A stretch of DNA of 64,000 nt from Camarhynchus parvulus (Eukaryota > Chordata > Aves > Passeriformes > Thraupidae). The stretch lies in the NCBI RefSeq assembly GCF_901933205.1, contig NC_044576.1:8775024-8839023 (forward strand). Reading direction: 5' to 3'. The notes beneath the pieces are model-generated. The model searched no databases. It was not told where the DNA came from and saw only the letters and a program-made list of their open reading frames with translations. Positions 23,941 through 35,900 of this stretch are shown one piece after another. The position numbers and the translations under genes are program-made. Positions within the stretch are counted from its first letter, which is position 1. Each line of letters begins with the position of its first letter.

Positions 23941-25907
23941 GAAAATTAAACCCCGCAGAGCCCTCACTGGGAAGGCAGAAGTGAGTAGGCGAGGCTGAAA
24001 TGTAACTTTTGGGCGGCTGCTTAGTTATCTTGCGCCCTTGTGGTTATCGGCGCACCGCTACATCAGCGTGCTGTTGTGATCCCTGGGGAATCTGCCATGG
24101 CCAAATTACACTGACGGCACTGGACCCCTCTCGTAAGGCTCGTTGTGCGCTCCCCCAGCTGTGCCACACCTCGGGCCGTCAGGAGGCGAAGCCTCGCTGT
24201 TTTCTCTTTCCCGAGGCCAAATAGTCAATTAGGTTCCCCTCCATCAAGGCACAGATTACACTAGTCATAGGATTGCTGTAAACTTTCCTGGTTTCAGCCC
24301 AGAGTTGGAGAATAACCATGAAAACTGAACAGCATCACATTTTGCAGACTTCTTTTTTTGCCTCAAGTACATGTGTTAGAAACTGAGCCCTGTGTTTTAA
24401 TCAAGTTTGCTGCTGTTAATTCATTTTCTCACCTAAAGTGGGTAACCTAAGCGCTGTGGTTTTGTTTATAAACAGAATATGGTTAAAACAATGGATGTTT
24501 AGGTGTTCTTTACCTTAAAATAATAAATTTTCTTATCATGGGAAGGTAAGTACCATAGAAGTCCTAAGTATTACATGGTATAGTAAGTGTCTTTAAAAAC
24601 AATGACTGAAAAGCTGGTAAGATAAGAATTTACTAACGCACACCTAAGTCTTCACAGTCTGGAGAGGTATCTTCCCCTTCCCTTTCATGGTGAATCTGTC
24701 TCTCCACAGGTTTCCAGTTTAATAGTTACCAAAAAGTCTTCATATCTTTAAAGGTTTAATTCTGACTGAACTGTGCTGTATACCGAATCTTTTATGGTAG
24801 TGAAAGGAGGTTGGTGTAGGGAGAAAAAGGCCGTGCACCAGAGGAAAAGAAGTGAGATATACAAGTGGTTTTATTTTTTGTAAAGATGGAAATAGTCCTG
24901 GTGAAGGATCTAGAGCGGAGGGGTAGATAGCAAATTTGGTTAATTGGTAAAGAGGTACTGGCAGCAGCAAACAGCCAAACAGGAAACATTTGAGCTGCAT
25001 TTCTGAAGTTATTATATTGTAGAGAAGGAAGAGAATATTTTATCATTATATTGCTCTAGCGTATCTCCCCAGCATTATCAGCTTTTTCTGGAACCCACAA
25101 AGCACAGTCTTAGTAAGGCATTGACAAAACAGAATGTGGTGAAGCCAAGTGTGATAGAAAATTTAGGGGCTTGAGAAAGATCAAGACTTAGGACAACTTG
25201 ATAAGGGGCTAAAATAACTCAGAAATCCTAAGGTCTGTGAGAATTGAAGCATTTTAAATCAATAGGTGAAACAAAGCTGTGCATGAAGTACAAGTAGGAT
25301 TAGCTCAAGTTAGTTCAGAGTTCAGCAGTGAGGGGAAAGAGATCACAATGAGCTCTTTTGCAGAATAGTCTTAATTTGGGAGCAATATTGAACTTGTGGG
25401 TAAAAATATCTTTGCTCTTGATAACTAATTTTATATTCAGTTTGCCACTGGCAAGGTAGGAATTCAGAGCTAATTTTTTTCCATCTCTGTGTCAGTTTCA
25501 AATTCCTTAGCATTGCTTAGCTAATATATACTAAGCGTGTGCTATTTCCTCCTGTGGATGACAATGAAGATCAGTCCCCAGGTACAGCTGTTGATTTCAT
25601 GTGAAATGTACTTAGCATTGGGTTGATTCAAAACTTTGGAAAACTCTAGAATTACATCTATTAAACAACCGGTTCAAAGCTTGGGTTTTCTTCATGGATG
25701 TGTTTAGTGAGTAGTTTCTTCAAAGGCTCCATTTACCTCACTTTCCCACTCATCTGAAGGATTGTAGATGATTGTCCTGAGGACAGTGCAGGAATCCATG
25801 GGACAAAAAGGGTGTGTTTGTCATAAAGCTGAATGCTGCCTTCTTGTACTACCACTCCCTCAGGTGAGGAAGACTGAAAGAAAGACAATCTTTTAGCCTG
25901 GTTTTCT

Positions 25908-25984
25908 TTCAGTTGTTTTTTTGTTTGTTTGTTTTTTGTCTGTTGGTTTTTGTTTGGGTTTGTTTGTTTTTTTGGTTTTTTTTC
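25908..25984. repeat. T/G-rich low-complexity tract (GTTT/GTTTTT)n
   Basis: Long runs of T interrupted by single or double G. It generates artefactual Phe/Val-rich (+) and Lys/Gln/Asn-rich (-) open frames. Confidence 0.85.
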
Positions 25985-28900
25985 CCTAAGGGAAAGTCTA
26001 TCCCACTTGTTGAACATCTTTCTGTTAAAGAGGAGATGATAGTTTATTTATGCACAGCACAATTCTTACACCTGCCTAAACATAAAACATTGAAACCATG
26101 ACCTTGTATGCATCTTTTTATTTGCCAGAAATTGAGTCTGTTGCAGCTCAGAAGTCAAGCTCTCAAGCAATCCACTTCTGAAATCCTTGATGATCCAAAT
26201 GGTACAGCCTTGTTGCTGCAGTAACAGTAATTCAAGTCTCCCTCCCCTATGCCACAGGAGCGAAAATATAACCCCTGACTAATGTGTCCGGCTTTGTGAA
26301 GTAGTAGCAACTTTAACAATTGGAATTTCCATTACTTGTTTCCTTCCACCTTAATTTAGCATTGCCCCTAGTGGCTTTTATTTCATTCACTTCACGTGTG
26401 TGCACTCCCAAGCACGCAGCTGTGGCTCTCCCAAAGTCAGCTCACTGGAATACGCACAGCATGATCTCCTAGCACGTGTGAATTGTTTCCCTGGTGTAAC
26501 ATCTCTGCTGGGCTTGGGGAAGGACAGCTCTGCTCGGGCTCAGAGGCATTTGCTGGAGGTGGTGGCACTCTCCTGTGCCTGGTACCCATCCAGCTTCCTC
26601 ACAACTGTTCCCATCAGTCAGCTGGGAATAGCTTGGGGCAGGAGGCGGGCTGCCTGGGGAGCTCTGGAAAATCCTCTGATTTGATATGTGTAGAGAAAAT
26701 GTCACCCTGCACCTGGAATATGCTTTTTGTTTAAATGTCACCCCTTACATCAGTGACCTCATCTGACTCAGCACTCAGCATAGCTTCTCTCTGAAGGGAG
26801 GGAGCTTTAAACAAGTCATGGATTTTGACGTAGCCAGAGAATGTAGGGAAGAAGGCACACCACGAGAAACAAAATCTGAGCAAACAAAAATTATTTTTGA
26901 AACAGACTAGCAGGCAATTATGTAAAGCAACTTAAAACCTAATCTAAACATCAGAAGCCTCTGAAAAAGAAGGAAATTGACAGTTCTGTACACACAGTTT
27001 ATTTCAGCCTCTGGTTTCCCAGAAGGTTTTGCCGAGGTTTATGCTGGTAGCTGTGGCAACACTGTACCTGCTACACTGATGTCTCACCTTTGAAAATAGG
27101 GCAGGGCTGAAACAGCCATCTGGGTGGATCACCAGCTCTGTTATTTAGAGGCTGATTGTACTGAAAGTCTGTAGAAGGTGAGAGCTGTGCTAAGGGTGTC
27201 CCTAACAAATGGACCTGTAACTGCAGCATGAACTTCTGTAGCATTTTAACTTCATTATTAAGAGCAGAGGACTTCAGGCAGGCAGAGGGGATACAGACAC
27301 TAGATAGGTTTAGAGTGAAAAAATTCTGGAATATTCTTTCTCTGAATCACACCTGATAAGGATAGTGCAGATACATGAAAGAGCTGTGGTCCTGGTGTGT
27401 TGAAGGGGAATGTTGGCCAGGATGCTGGCATATCCTCTCCACTTTCCTTTTAAAAATGCCAAGCTATGCTGAACATTTGTGCAGACATGGACAGAAACCA
27501 AAGGAGTAGGAACAAGTGACCTCAGTTTAACATTTCATTCAAATGACAGAGACCTGAATGCGATGCCTGCTCTCGTTTCTTAGCTCGCCACTCAGCCTGA
27601 AGGATCTCTCAGATCCTTTCAGGTGTCCTGATAAGAAAATAGCATGTTAGAGATGTGCAAGTAGGACAGAAGCACACAGTGTTTGATTCAACAACATCTC
27701 TGTTTCTCAGTGCTTAGCTCTCTTCAGTTTGTTGTGTGGTTTTATTCTGTTCTGAGTTTTGCTTCCCCCCTTTTCTGTTATTTACTGAATAATAACTGAA
27801 GATTTAGGTATGGGAAGGTAACATGCACAGAATTTTAAGTCTGTAAAACTGTGGGCTTTCTTCTAATACTTATTTATGTGATACTGTCTTTAGTAGTGAA
27901 GCAATGACTTAAGTTTATCTTACTCCTGCTTTTATTCTGTTCTCCTGAACTCTTGAAATGGAGCCAAGAAAGGGCACTAAAACCAGAAATGAATTCCTAG
28001 GAAAAGTAAAAGTACAATGAGAATATGCCTTCAAACTTTTGTGTGTGCATGTGGCTTTCAAAAAAAAAAAATCAGTACTAGATAAACTGGCAGGCTAGGA
28101 AACTGCCATTTTAAGTCCAACAAGTCCGTTTTGCCTCTCCTCAAAGTAATTTTCCAAACATCAGTGGTTCTGGACTCACAGAGCACAGGTTATAAATACT
28201 CTTAATGTAAATGTACCTTGGAGGTATTTGTGAGACATCAAAACCCTGCTTTATTGTCAAGCTGTGTCTTGCTATTTGCTTTCATTTTGGTTGGGGCCAG
28301 TTCCACTGGCTTAGTGCAACTTTTATTTAAATCTGTGTGAATTGCTGCGGTTTAATGTGGACCTCTGGCTAAAACAGAGGGTCATATGGTTTAGTCCAGT
28401 GACTATACAGAGATTAGTTATTTGCTTGTACAAATGGCTTTTCTGGCACTGTGAATGCTAGACAGAAACTTTTATTGCTTCATGGTTTTGAAAAATTATT
28501 GACATCTCTTTAGACAAAGACTGAGTTCCTGGTAGTGTTTGCTCTCTGCTGTTTTGTAATCAGATATTTGCCATGTTTTAGGGTAGGTGTATTGGCAGGG
28601 TGATCAATGTTCGAGATGAGCTGCCTCACTCTAGTGCATTGTGTGGGCTTGCTTGTCTTTTTTATTATCAAAGTAGAACCCATGTTTTAGGGACTTCCCC
28701 CTTTTAATTATACTGGCAACTTCTTTCTAACCAAAGGATAGAGGAGGATAAATGCTGCAAAGATACAGAAGAGGGGTTCTGGAGGTCCTGCACAAATTAA
28801 TGACTTGAAAGGGATGAGTGTTAGTTAATGTTTGTAGCTTTACCCTGAGAGCAGAAACTTTTTGTTTATATCGTTGTTCTGCCGACAGCTTCTTCTCTAC

Positions 28901-29675
28901 CCTCATGCCCTCTGTATTTTAGCAATTCCCAATCTAGGGCAGAACTGCTATCCAGCATTACTGAACAAGGGTTATAGTTTTATGGAACTCCTAAGAACTG
29001 GAATGTAAACTATGAAAAAATCAAGGAATTAATTAAGGCAGCAATTAGCTAACTATTTGTATTCTTAGCCTTTAATTCAAGTGTCACACCTTTAGAAGAC
29101 TTGTATTGAAATGATGGAACAGGTATGTAATGAAACTGTGCTTTTATCACAGAAATTATATGCTGATTAGAAGTATCCCATGATCTTTCTGTATTCAGAA
29201 AAAATAAATGTTAATTTTTCCTAGGGAAAGCAGGGGCTGTGGAACCAAGAGCCAAACATGAAGTTGTGGGATTTTTTTTTTCAGTGATGCTAAATACATG
29301 TAGTATGTACTTTTTTCAGTTTAACAAAGCATTGCAAAAAAAGGTTGACATTTTCTTGGTGCCTTTTCTGCTACATGTGGAAAGATTTATATAGAAAGAA
29401 CTTGTATTATATGTCACAGTGCAAGATACCTGTGTGCTGAAGCAGAACTTAAAAATGGCTTTGTAGTTGTTAACAGGTTAGTGAAGAGACTTGGGTGTTT
29501 GGGATTTTAGAATGGGACTTTGTTTGCTTGTTTTATTAAAACATGTGTTTTGTCCATAAAGTGACTGAGCAGCATGAGGGGCTTGAGGAGCCTAGAAAGA
29601 TCTGTCCCCTTCTGTGGGGACTATATTAGACCTCTGAGTCATGAAGTCTTTGCATAGTAGGTGTCTGGTTACAAA

Positions 29676-29699
29676 CCTTTTATGGGCCCTCCTCAGCTG
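29676..29699 (+). promoter_or_regulatory. LDB3: CArG box plus E-box pair upstream of LDB3 coding exon
   Basis: CCTTTTATGG at 29676-29685 is a perfect CC(A/T)6GG serum response factor site. CAGCTG at 29694-29699 is an E-box favoured by MyoD-family factors. They lie about 200 nt before the first LDB3 coding exon. The pairing suits a muscle gene, but each site alone is common by chance. Confidence 0.35.
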
Positions 29700-29866
29700 G
29701 GATATCAGCATCTGCATTATAGCTCCCATCTATTCTTAGGTGGTATCAGAGCACAACTGAGCAGGCAAGGCAGAGAGAGAATTGCTTTCGTTTATGTAAA
29801 ACCCTTCCCTGTTCTCAGTCTGTTTTTTCACACGTCTTTCTGTCTGCCCATCCTTCTGTCCTGCAG

Positions 29867-29991
29867 TGCCCTGTTGCTGCCTGTGAAAGTGGTACAACAT
29901 GGCTTACAGTGTGACTCTGAATGGACCTGGACCCTGGGGCTTCCGACTGCAAGGAGGCAAGGACTTCAACATGCCCTTGACCATCTCCAGA
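29867..29991 (+). CDS. LDB3: LDB3 first coding exon (start of PDZ domain)
   Basis: The acceptor is CTGCAG at 29861-29866 after a pyrimidine tract, and the donor is GTAAGT at 29992. The 5' UTR part is 29867-29898 and coding is 29899-29991 (31 codons, phase 0 end). The start ATG at 29899-29901 has a strong Kozak context (A at -3, G at +4). An in-frame TGA at 29884-29886, inside the same exon, confirms that translation cannot start further upstream in this frame. The peptide begins [20 protein letters not shown] and ends MPLTISR. Confidence 0.96.
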
Positions 29992-32900
29992 GTAAGTGTG
30001 CAAAAAAACCTTGTTGAGCTGGTTTGGGTTGGAAAATAGCAGTCGTATGTACACTTTGACCTGGCCTAGCAGAACTGAAGATCTTTGCACCTAGGTGTGA
30101 ATAAAGACAATATAATGTGAACTAGAAATGTGCCAGTTTGAAGTACAACCTGGCATTGATAATGCCTCAGGAAGACAGTTCTGGTTGGTATATTTGTATG
30201 GATGGCGATACTGTCCCTTTAAGTAAGCTTCCAGTTCTATTCTGTACAGTGTTGTCTCTTTTTCTGCTGGTAGGGGCCTCATGGGTGCAATCTGGGGGGA
30301 AGGGAATAGAACAACTCTGAATGGGAATATAGAATTATATTTCTAGAAAATAAACATGTAACTGCTTGTAAGTGTGTGAAGTCAGGTGTTAAAACTGAAC
30401 AAAGACAGGGAGGTGTCCCCTCTTGTGATGGGGTGCAATAGCTGGATAAAAATTAGACATGTCAAGCAGAAGGCTCAGTAGTACTTAAAGTACTGTCTTA
30501 AATTATGCAGAAGCCTTCCATTTGCAGCTGACAAACAGCATGAATTTAATAATTAATTACTTGGTGTATCTGTCAATTACAGCCATGTATCTTCTAGCTG
30601 CCTTTTTCTTTTCTCTTCCCCTTGAAGCATTATTTTATGGTGTTGCAGTTCAGTACTCCTATTACCTGAATTAGCTCTGGTTCTTAAATATTTTTAACAT
30701 TGAATGGTTTTCAGGAAATTTGTGTTTCCCTTACCTACTTTTCTCTTGTAAGACAGTTCTGTGTGATTTCTGGTAGCTCCCTTCTTCTTTCTTGTTTCTG
30801 ACAGTCTCAAATGTGCTCCAGAATGTTCAGATCTTTCTAGAGAGGTCTTGGCTCCTCCACAAATCACCTGCACAAGGCTTATTTTGCAGTACAGTGACAA
30901 GAGAGGTTACTTACATAACAGTAAGAGAAATACCAGAATGATTTAATCAGACAAACAAGCAGAATGCAAATAAAAGGTCTGCTCCACTCAAAAATAATAA
31001 TAAAAAAAGGCACCTACACTGCTTTTAAAACTATGTTGTTTTTTCTATAATGAAAAAATACAGTGTGTTAAGTTGTGGGCACAAAATATATGTCTCTGCA
31101 ACAAATGTTATTCAAAGTCAGTTGGTGAATTTCTGAAATCTTAGCTATGCTGTTTCATATTTATGCTGTGAAACTGTATCATCTGATCTCTCTTGTTCTT
31201 ATGCACATTATCTCTTTCTTGAAAGACAGAGCCATGTTTACCCTAATACTATGGTGATGAGACGTACTTTTCATAACTCCTTTTGCAGCATAGTAATTGC
31301 AAAGAAGGCTGCTCTGGCAGTTTTATCAAAAGCAAACAAGCAAAAGACAACCTAAAATATCCCCCATCCACAAAAATAAGCTCCCTTCATAAACTCAGAA
31401 TAATTTTGCTCCTGCAAATAGTGTTGGTATTTCTTTTCTCATCCCACCCAAGCTAAGTACAAGAGGTGTCATATTTTTTTAGGTGTTTTCATGACACTTT
31501 GCAACACTGTATGGTGTTGATTATTTGCTTATAAGTCAGTCATCTCTAGAGTCTGTCAGCCATGGGCCAGGGCTGTAGCACTTGCAGAGTATGTGACACA
31601 ATCAGTAATGAAAAGCCAATTGTTTCCCAAAGAGCTCATTGTCTCAGATTGTAATCTGTGGAAGTGTAAACACTATGCCCAAAGGCTGTATGATTCTCAT
31701 GAGGCTTTTGAGAGCATAGGAGGAGCAGAAGTGAAACTGCAACAGCTGAATTCCCAGAGGTGTGGAGGAATTAGCTCTTCACTGAGCTGACTGCATTTTC
31801 AGCTGTAGCAGTGTCAGAAAACACTGCTAAGTGTTTTTAAACTCTTCCCAGTGAGGCCTTGTTTTTAGCTGGGACTACAGCTTTGGGATGGGATTGGATT
31901 TTAGAGCCTGCCTTATGAGGGCAGAAGCAGACATACAGAAATTAAAATAGCCTCTTTCCAGGGAAGCTGGGATAGTTATGCCTGCTGTTTGTGTTGTTTT
32001 TGATTGAAACACAGTGTAATACATGAATTTTGATGATAATCTATTTTTTTTCTTTGTCATCTATCGCATAAATATATCTCTAAACAGATCAGAAATTTCA
32101 GTCACAAGTGAGTTGACTTATGAACTCAGCCATAATTGCAGTCTTATTGAGGTGGGAAGAGGGAAGCTGTACTTACATTTTAAGATATTTCTGGTGGGGA
32201 GGAGAGGAGAGAAGATAACTGTGAGGAAAATCTCCTTCTTGGAAAGGGCACACAGCTCTAAATGTTGCTAGTGAATGCTGTACACCTATTTATGGACTGG
32301 TTTTGATCCACAGTTGCCCTGAGATTAGGCCTTCTGTGTGCAAGATGAGTCCTAAACTCCAAATACTTCAATTTAAAGAGTATTATAATTGCTTTTAATG
32401 TGCCATGGCAGATGTGCCATGGTCCTTTTGGCTACATGTGCACAGTGTCCCTCTAAGCCTGCAGACTGGGTTTGCATGCAGACATGTTCACTGTGCTCTG
32501 AGTGCCCCCAATTAATTAGATTGTCTGTGGGTGGGCCACAGAGAACAGAAGAATTCCTGCTTTTTCATGAAGGCTCTGCACTCTACTGTCATGCTGCAAG
32601 AGCACTGCCTCTAAGCTGCTGAGAAAAACGATGGAAAGAGTCTAACACAGCAGGGTTGTTCATCCTGTCTATAGTATTACACCAGGTTGTTTCCAAGCAC
32701 CCTCCCAGACGAGGACACCAGAATTGTGCTGTTATGAAGCTAGCCCATGCATAGACACAAGGTGGGTACCTGTTGACCTGCACTCTGTCAGCCAGCCCTA
32801 TACAATTCCCACCCACCTCACACTTTACCTGGAGAGCAGGGGAGAAATCCTGAAGGTCTTTGAAACCTGCTGAGAAAAGCACAGTACAGAAATGTGGGAT

Positions 32901-35900
32901 TGCTAATGCTTCTGTTCAGGAAAAATGTTCTTAACACAGTGGATGAGTGAGGAAGGGAATTACACAGAGCTGTTTGGCATAACAGTTCACTTCTAAAGAA
33001 ATCTTTAAAATGGTGTCTCAGACACTGTATTTTCTTCCATTCAGGTAGGCCCAGGTGATAAGCTCATTGCCGAATAGTCAACAGCATAATGCACAGGAGT
33101 CACAGTCAGTCAGCTGGATGACAGGTGAAGATGTGTTCCCCTGAAATGGATTGTTCTGCTTATCTGTTCTTTATCTAAAAATAAGTGCCTGACTAACATA
33201 GGGGATGGGAACAAGAAAACAGCAGACAAAAACAAATAGGGACGAGCGTGAAGCTCTGCAGCTTTCACACTCCTTTAACAATAGCATTGGGAAATCATCT
33301 GTAAACTATTTTTCCAGTCCCCACCCTGCAGACCATCCTACCCACTAGAAAAATATGAGATGTCAAATTCTGTTATGAGATGTCAAATTCTGTCATGAGT
33401 TGTCATGAGCAGGTAGCAGACATAGGAAAACAGTATTGGCAGACTTAATAAAGCTAAGCATCTGTCAGCCCTGCTGAAATGAATGAGACTTGCAGGTTGT
33501 TGGCAGTGCTAAGCACTGTCACCAGTGGGATGATCATATACATAAATCTGGTCTTTCCAAATTGATGTGGGCAGCAAAGCTGTTTATTTTCTCCTACTGC
33601 TTGAACTGTCTGGAAGCAACCAGAATTCATTAATTTTGTAGACCTAATCCTCTGTAAGAAGGCTTTTGGTCATAGTTAATTATCTAAGTGCTTGGTTGCC
33701 ATGTTACCTAAGATGGTACGATTGTACATGGTTGTTTGCAATAACAGAACGTCTTCATATAGTTCCGAGTCTTTATTTCTGAACAGTAAACTTTTCTAGT
33801 GAGACAGGCTGGCTTGCAGGTGATGCAATGAGCTGAAAGGTGTGAAGGAGCAGCTGTTATCTGAGGTAGTGGAAATATTATCTAAATCACTGTGGTAATC
33901 GATACAGTTTTGTATTTCCTAATAGAGAGGTTTTTTAGCTACTTGGGTTCCAAATCAAAAGCCAGAGCCTGAAACAGGAGATCGTGTTTAAACAAAACAA
34001 AAACGTTGAATAAATACTTTTCTTTGAATGATTAAGTGATGAAACGGTTGAAATCTGTAAGTCCAGGGAGGGAAAATAGTAAACACTGCTACAAAAAGAA
34101 TTAAATTAGCTGATCTGTATACTGACTCTGCTACAAGCAACCTGAAACAGCTTTTTGAGTCTGGGGGAAAACCCTGGTCTAGCATTTTGCAGTCAGTCTC
34201 TGCAGGAGCAGGAAGGTTTTTTTCTCAGTTGTTAGGCTCTTTCCTTTTATCAGCATCTCTTGCTGATTGCTTCCTGTCCCTCCTCCCCTCCCTAGCATAC
34301 ATATGCCAACCTCTGGCTGCCACTGCCTTTGCTTTAGAGGAGCTGTGTGAGAGTATTCATTTCCTGTGGGCTGTTGCCTATCAGTGCCTTACAACAGGCA
34401 GCTGAGGAGGCAGTCCCTCTTCACTTTTTTTCTTCTATTCTTGAATGAGGGGAAGCCTCAGATGATCTGGGTCAGGCTCTGTGCATTCTGCAGCTGTCCT
34501 TTGAATGGCCATGTGGTGCTGTACATAAACTGCAATCACAAAAATGCAGTTTGTCTGTATTGAGTGAACTGAAACAATTCAGCAAGTTCTCTTGAAGTGC
34601 TGGTACCACATCACCTGTTAAGCATCCACCTTTGGTGAATCAGACTGCTGAGTAGCTGTCCTAAAGCTGCAACTGCAGCTTTGAGAGGGTTTTTCTTAAT
34701 CTCCAAATAAGTCCTTCACTATACCAAAAGCTATAGATTAGTATTTACAATAGTTGATATTCTACAAAACTAACAGATAAGTCTGATGTCTTCCAGAAGT
34801 CTAGGACTCTTCCTTTTAAACCATTACTCAGTAGAGATGTTTCCTTTTTCCTTTTAAGTTCAAATGACTGAGTCAACTTCTGAGAAGAAAGTGAGCCATT
34901 TAATATGACTGTATTATGCCTAGACAAACTGTAGTAATTTCTTATGCCTTAGCAGTTTCACATTCTTCCAACCTTCTTACAGTTTAACTCAAAACAGTTC
35001 CTTGTCAGTGGAAGGTTAAATACTTCCAGGCTAGATTTTCAGGACACTCTGAAACTTTACTATTTATTTTTTTGATAGAACAACTATTCTGTGGGCATCA
35101 GCATTTCTTTATGATAATCTGTTTAATTGGTTGATTACTTCTTGGGTAAGAGTCACCTCATCTGAAGTTATAGCATTGTGAATTTTATTACCTGCAATTA
35201 TTTGTTATATGTACAAACAATGTCAGTATCCTAGGAGAGTGCCAGTTATCTGATGTGGTATGTTTGCTCTCAAACTAATTTGCAAGCCAGCTCTGGTATG
35301 TTTACAGCTACGTCAGAAATGATTGTATTTCTGTGAGCCTGAGCCCTACAAGTAACTCCTCAGCCTCCTGATTTGGTATTGTTTATTTGAGATATTCCAG
35401 TAGACAGCACCTGTACTATAAATGGCAGTTCAGTGGACAGGGCATTTGTATGATAAGGTTGCATGTCTCATCAAACACAAGTGTCATGTCTGTTCAGACA
35501 AGGAAAGAGGGAGCAAATTCTATATTTGCTTTCCATTTACATAATACTTGTTGGACCAGAGAAATCGGTCCTGGCACCTGGAGATCAAAAAATCCCAGTT
35601 TATCAGGGAGGCAGTTCAGGTCTCTGCTCTAAGTAAAACAGAGGTTTAAACATGGCTGTGCAGGTGCTCTTAGAGGTAAGGTGTTAATTATTCTGAGGTG
35701 GACAACATTTTCTGTCTTGATCAAAAATACTGTGTCAGGTCTGAGAAGTAATCCCAATGGATGTTTCACCAGAGCCACTAACACTTAAGAGAAGGTTTGA
35801 TTTCAGCAAATACCCAATTTTGTATCCAAAGCAGTTCCAGCACAAGATGGGTTATTTTTCCCTTCTGGATAAACAGTCATGCTAGAAGTAAGAAACTTTT

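Larger units (their letters stand above)
23882..29866 (+). other. LDB3: LDB3 intron 1
   Basis: About 6 kb between the inferred first exon and the first coding exon. It contains a T/G-rich low-complexity tract at 25908-25984 and, near its 3' end, a CArG box at 29676-29685 with a CAGCTG E-box at 29694-29699. No protein-coding exon was recognised. Confidence 0.5.

Noticed and set aside
30018..30036. GTTTGGGTTGGAA word similar to the 3' region of avian CR1 elements
   Set aside because: Only about 13 bases agree, with no CR1 body and no terminal ATTCTRTG-type octamer repeats nearby. It is too short to call an element.
34035..34115. Possible C/D-box snoRNA (GTGATGA ... CTGA)
   Set aside because: No terminal stem pairing flanks the boxes and no internal C'/D' pair is evident.
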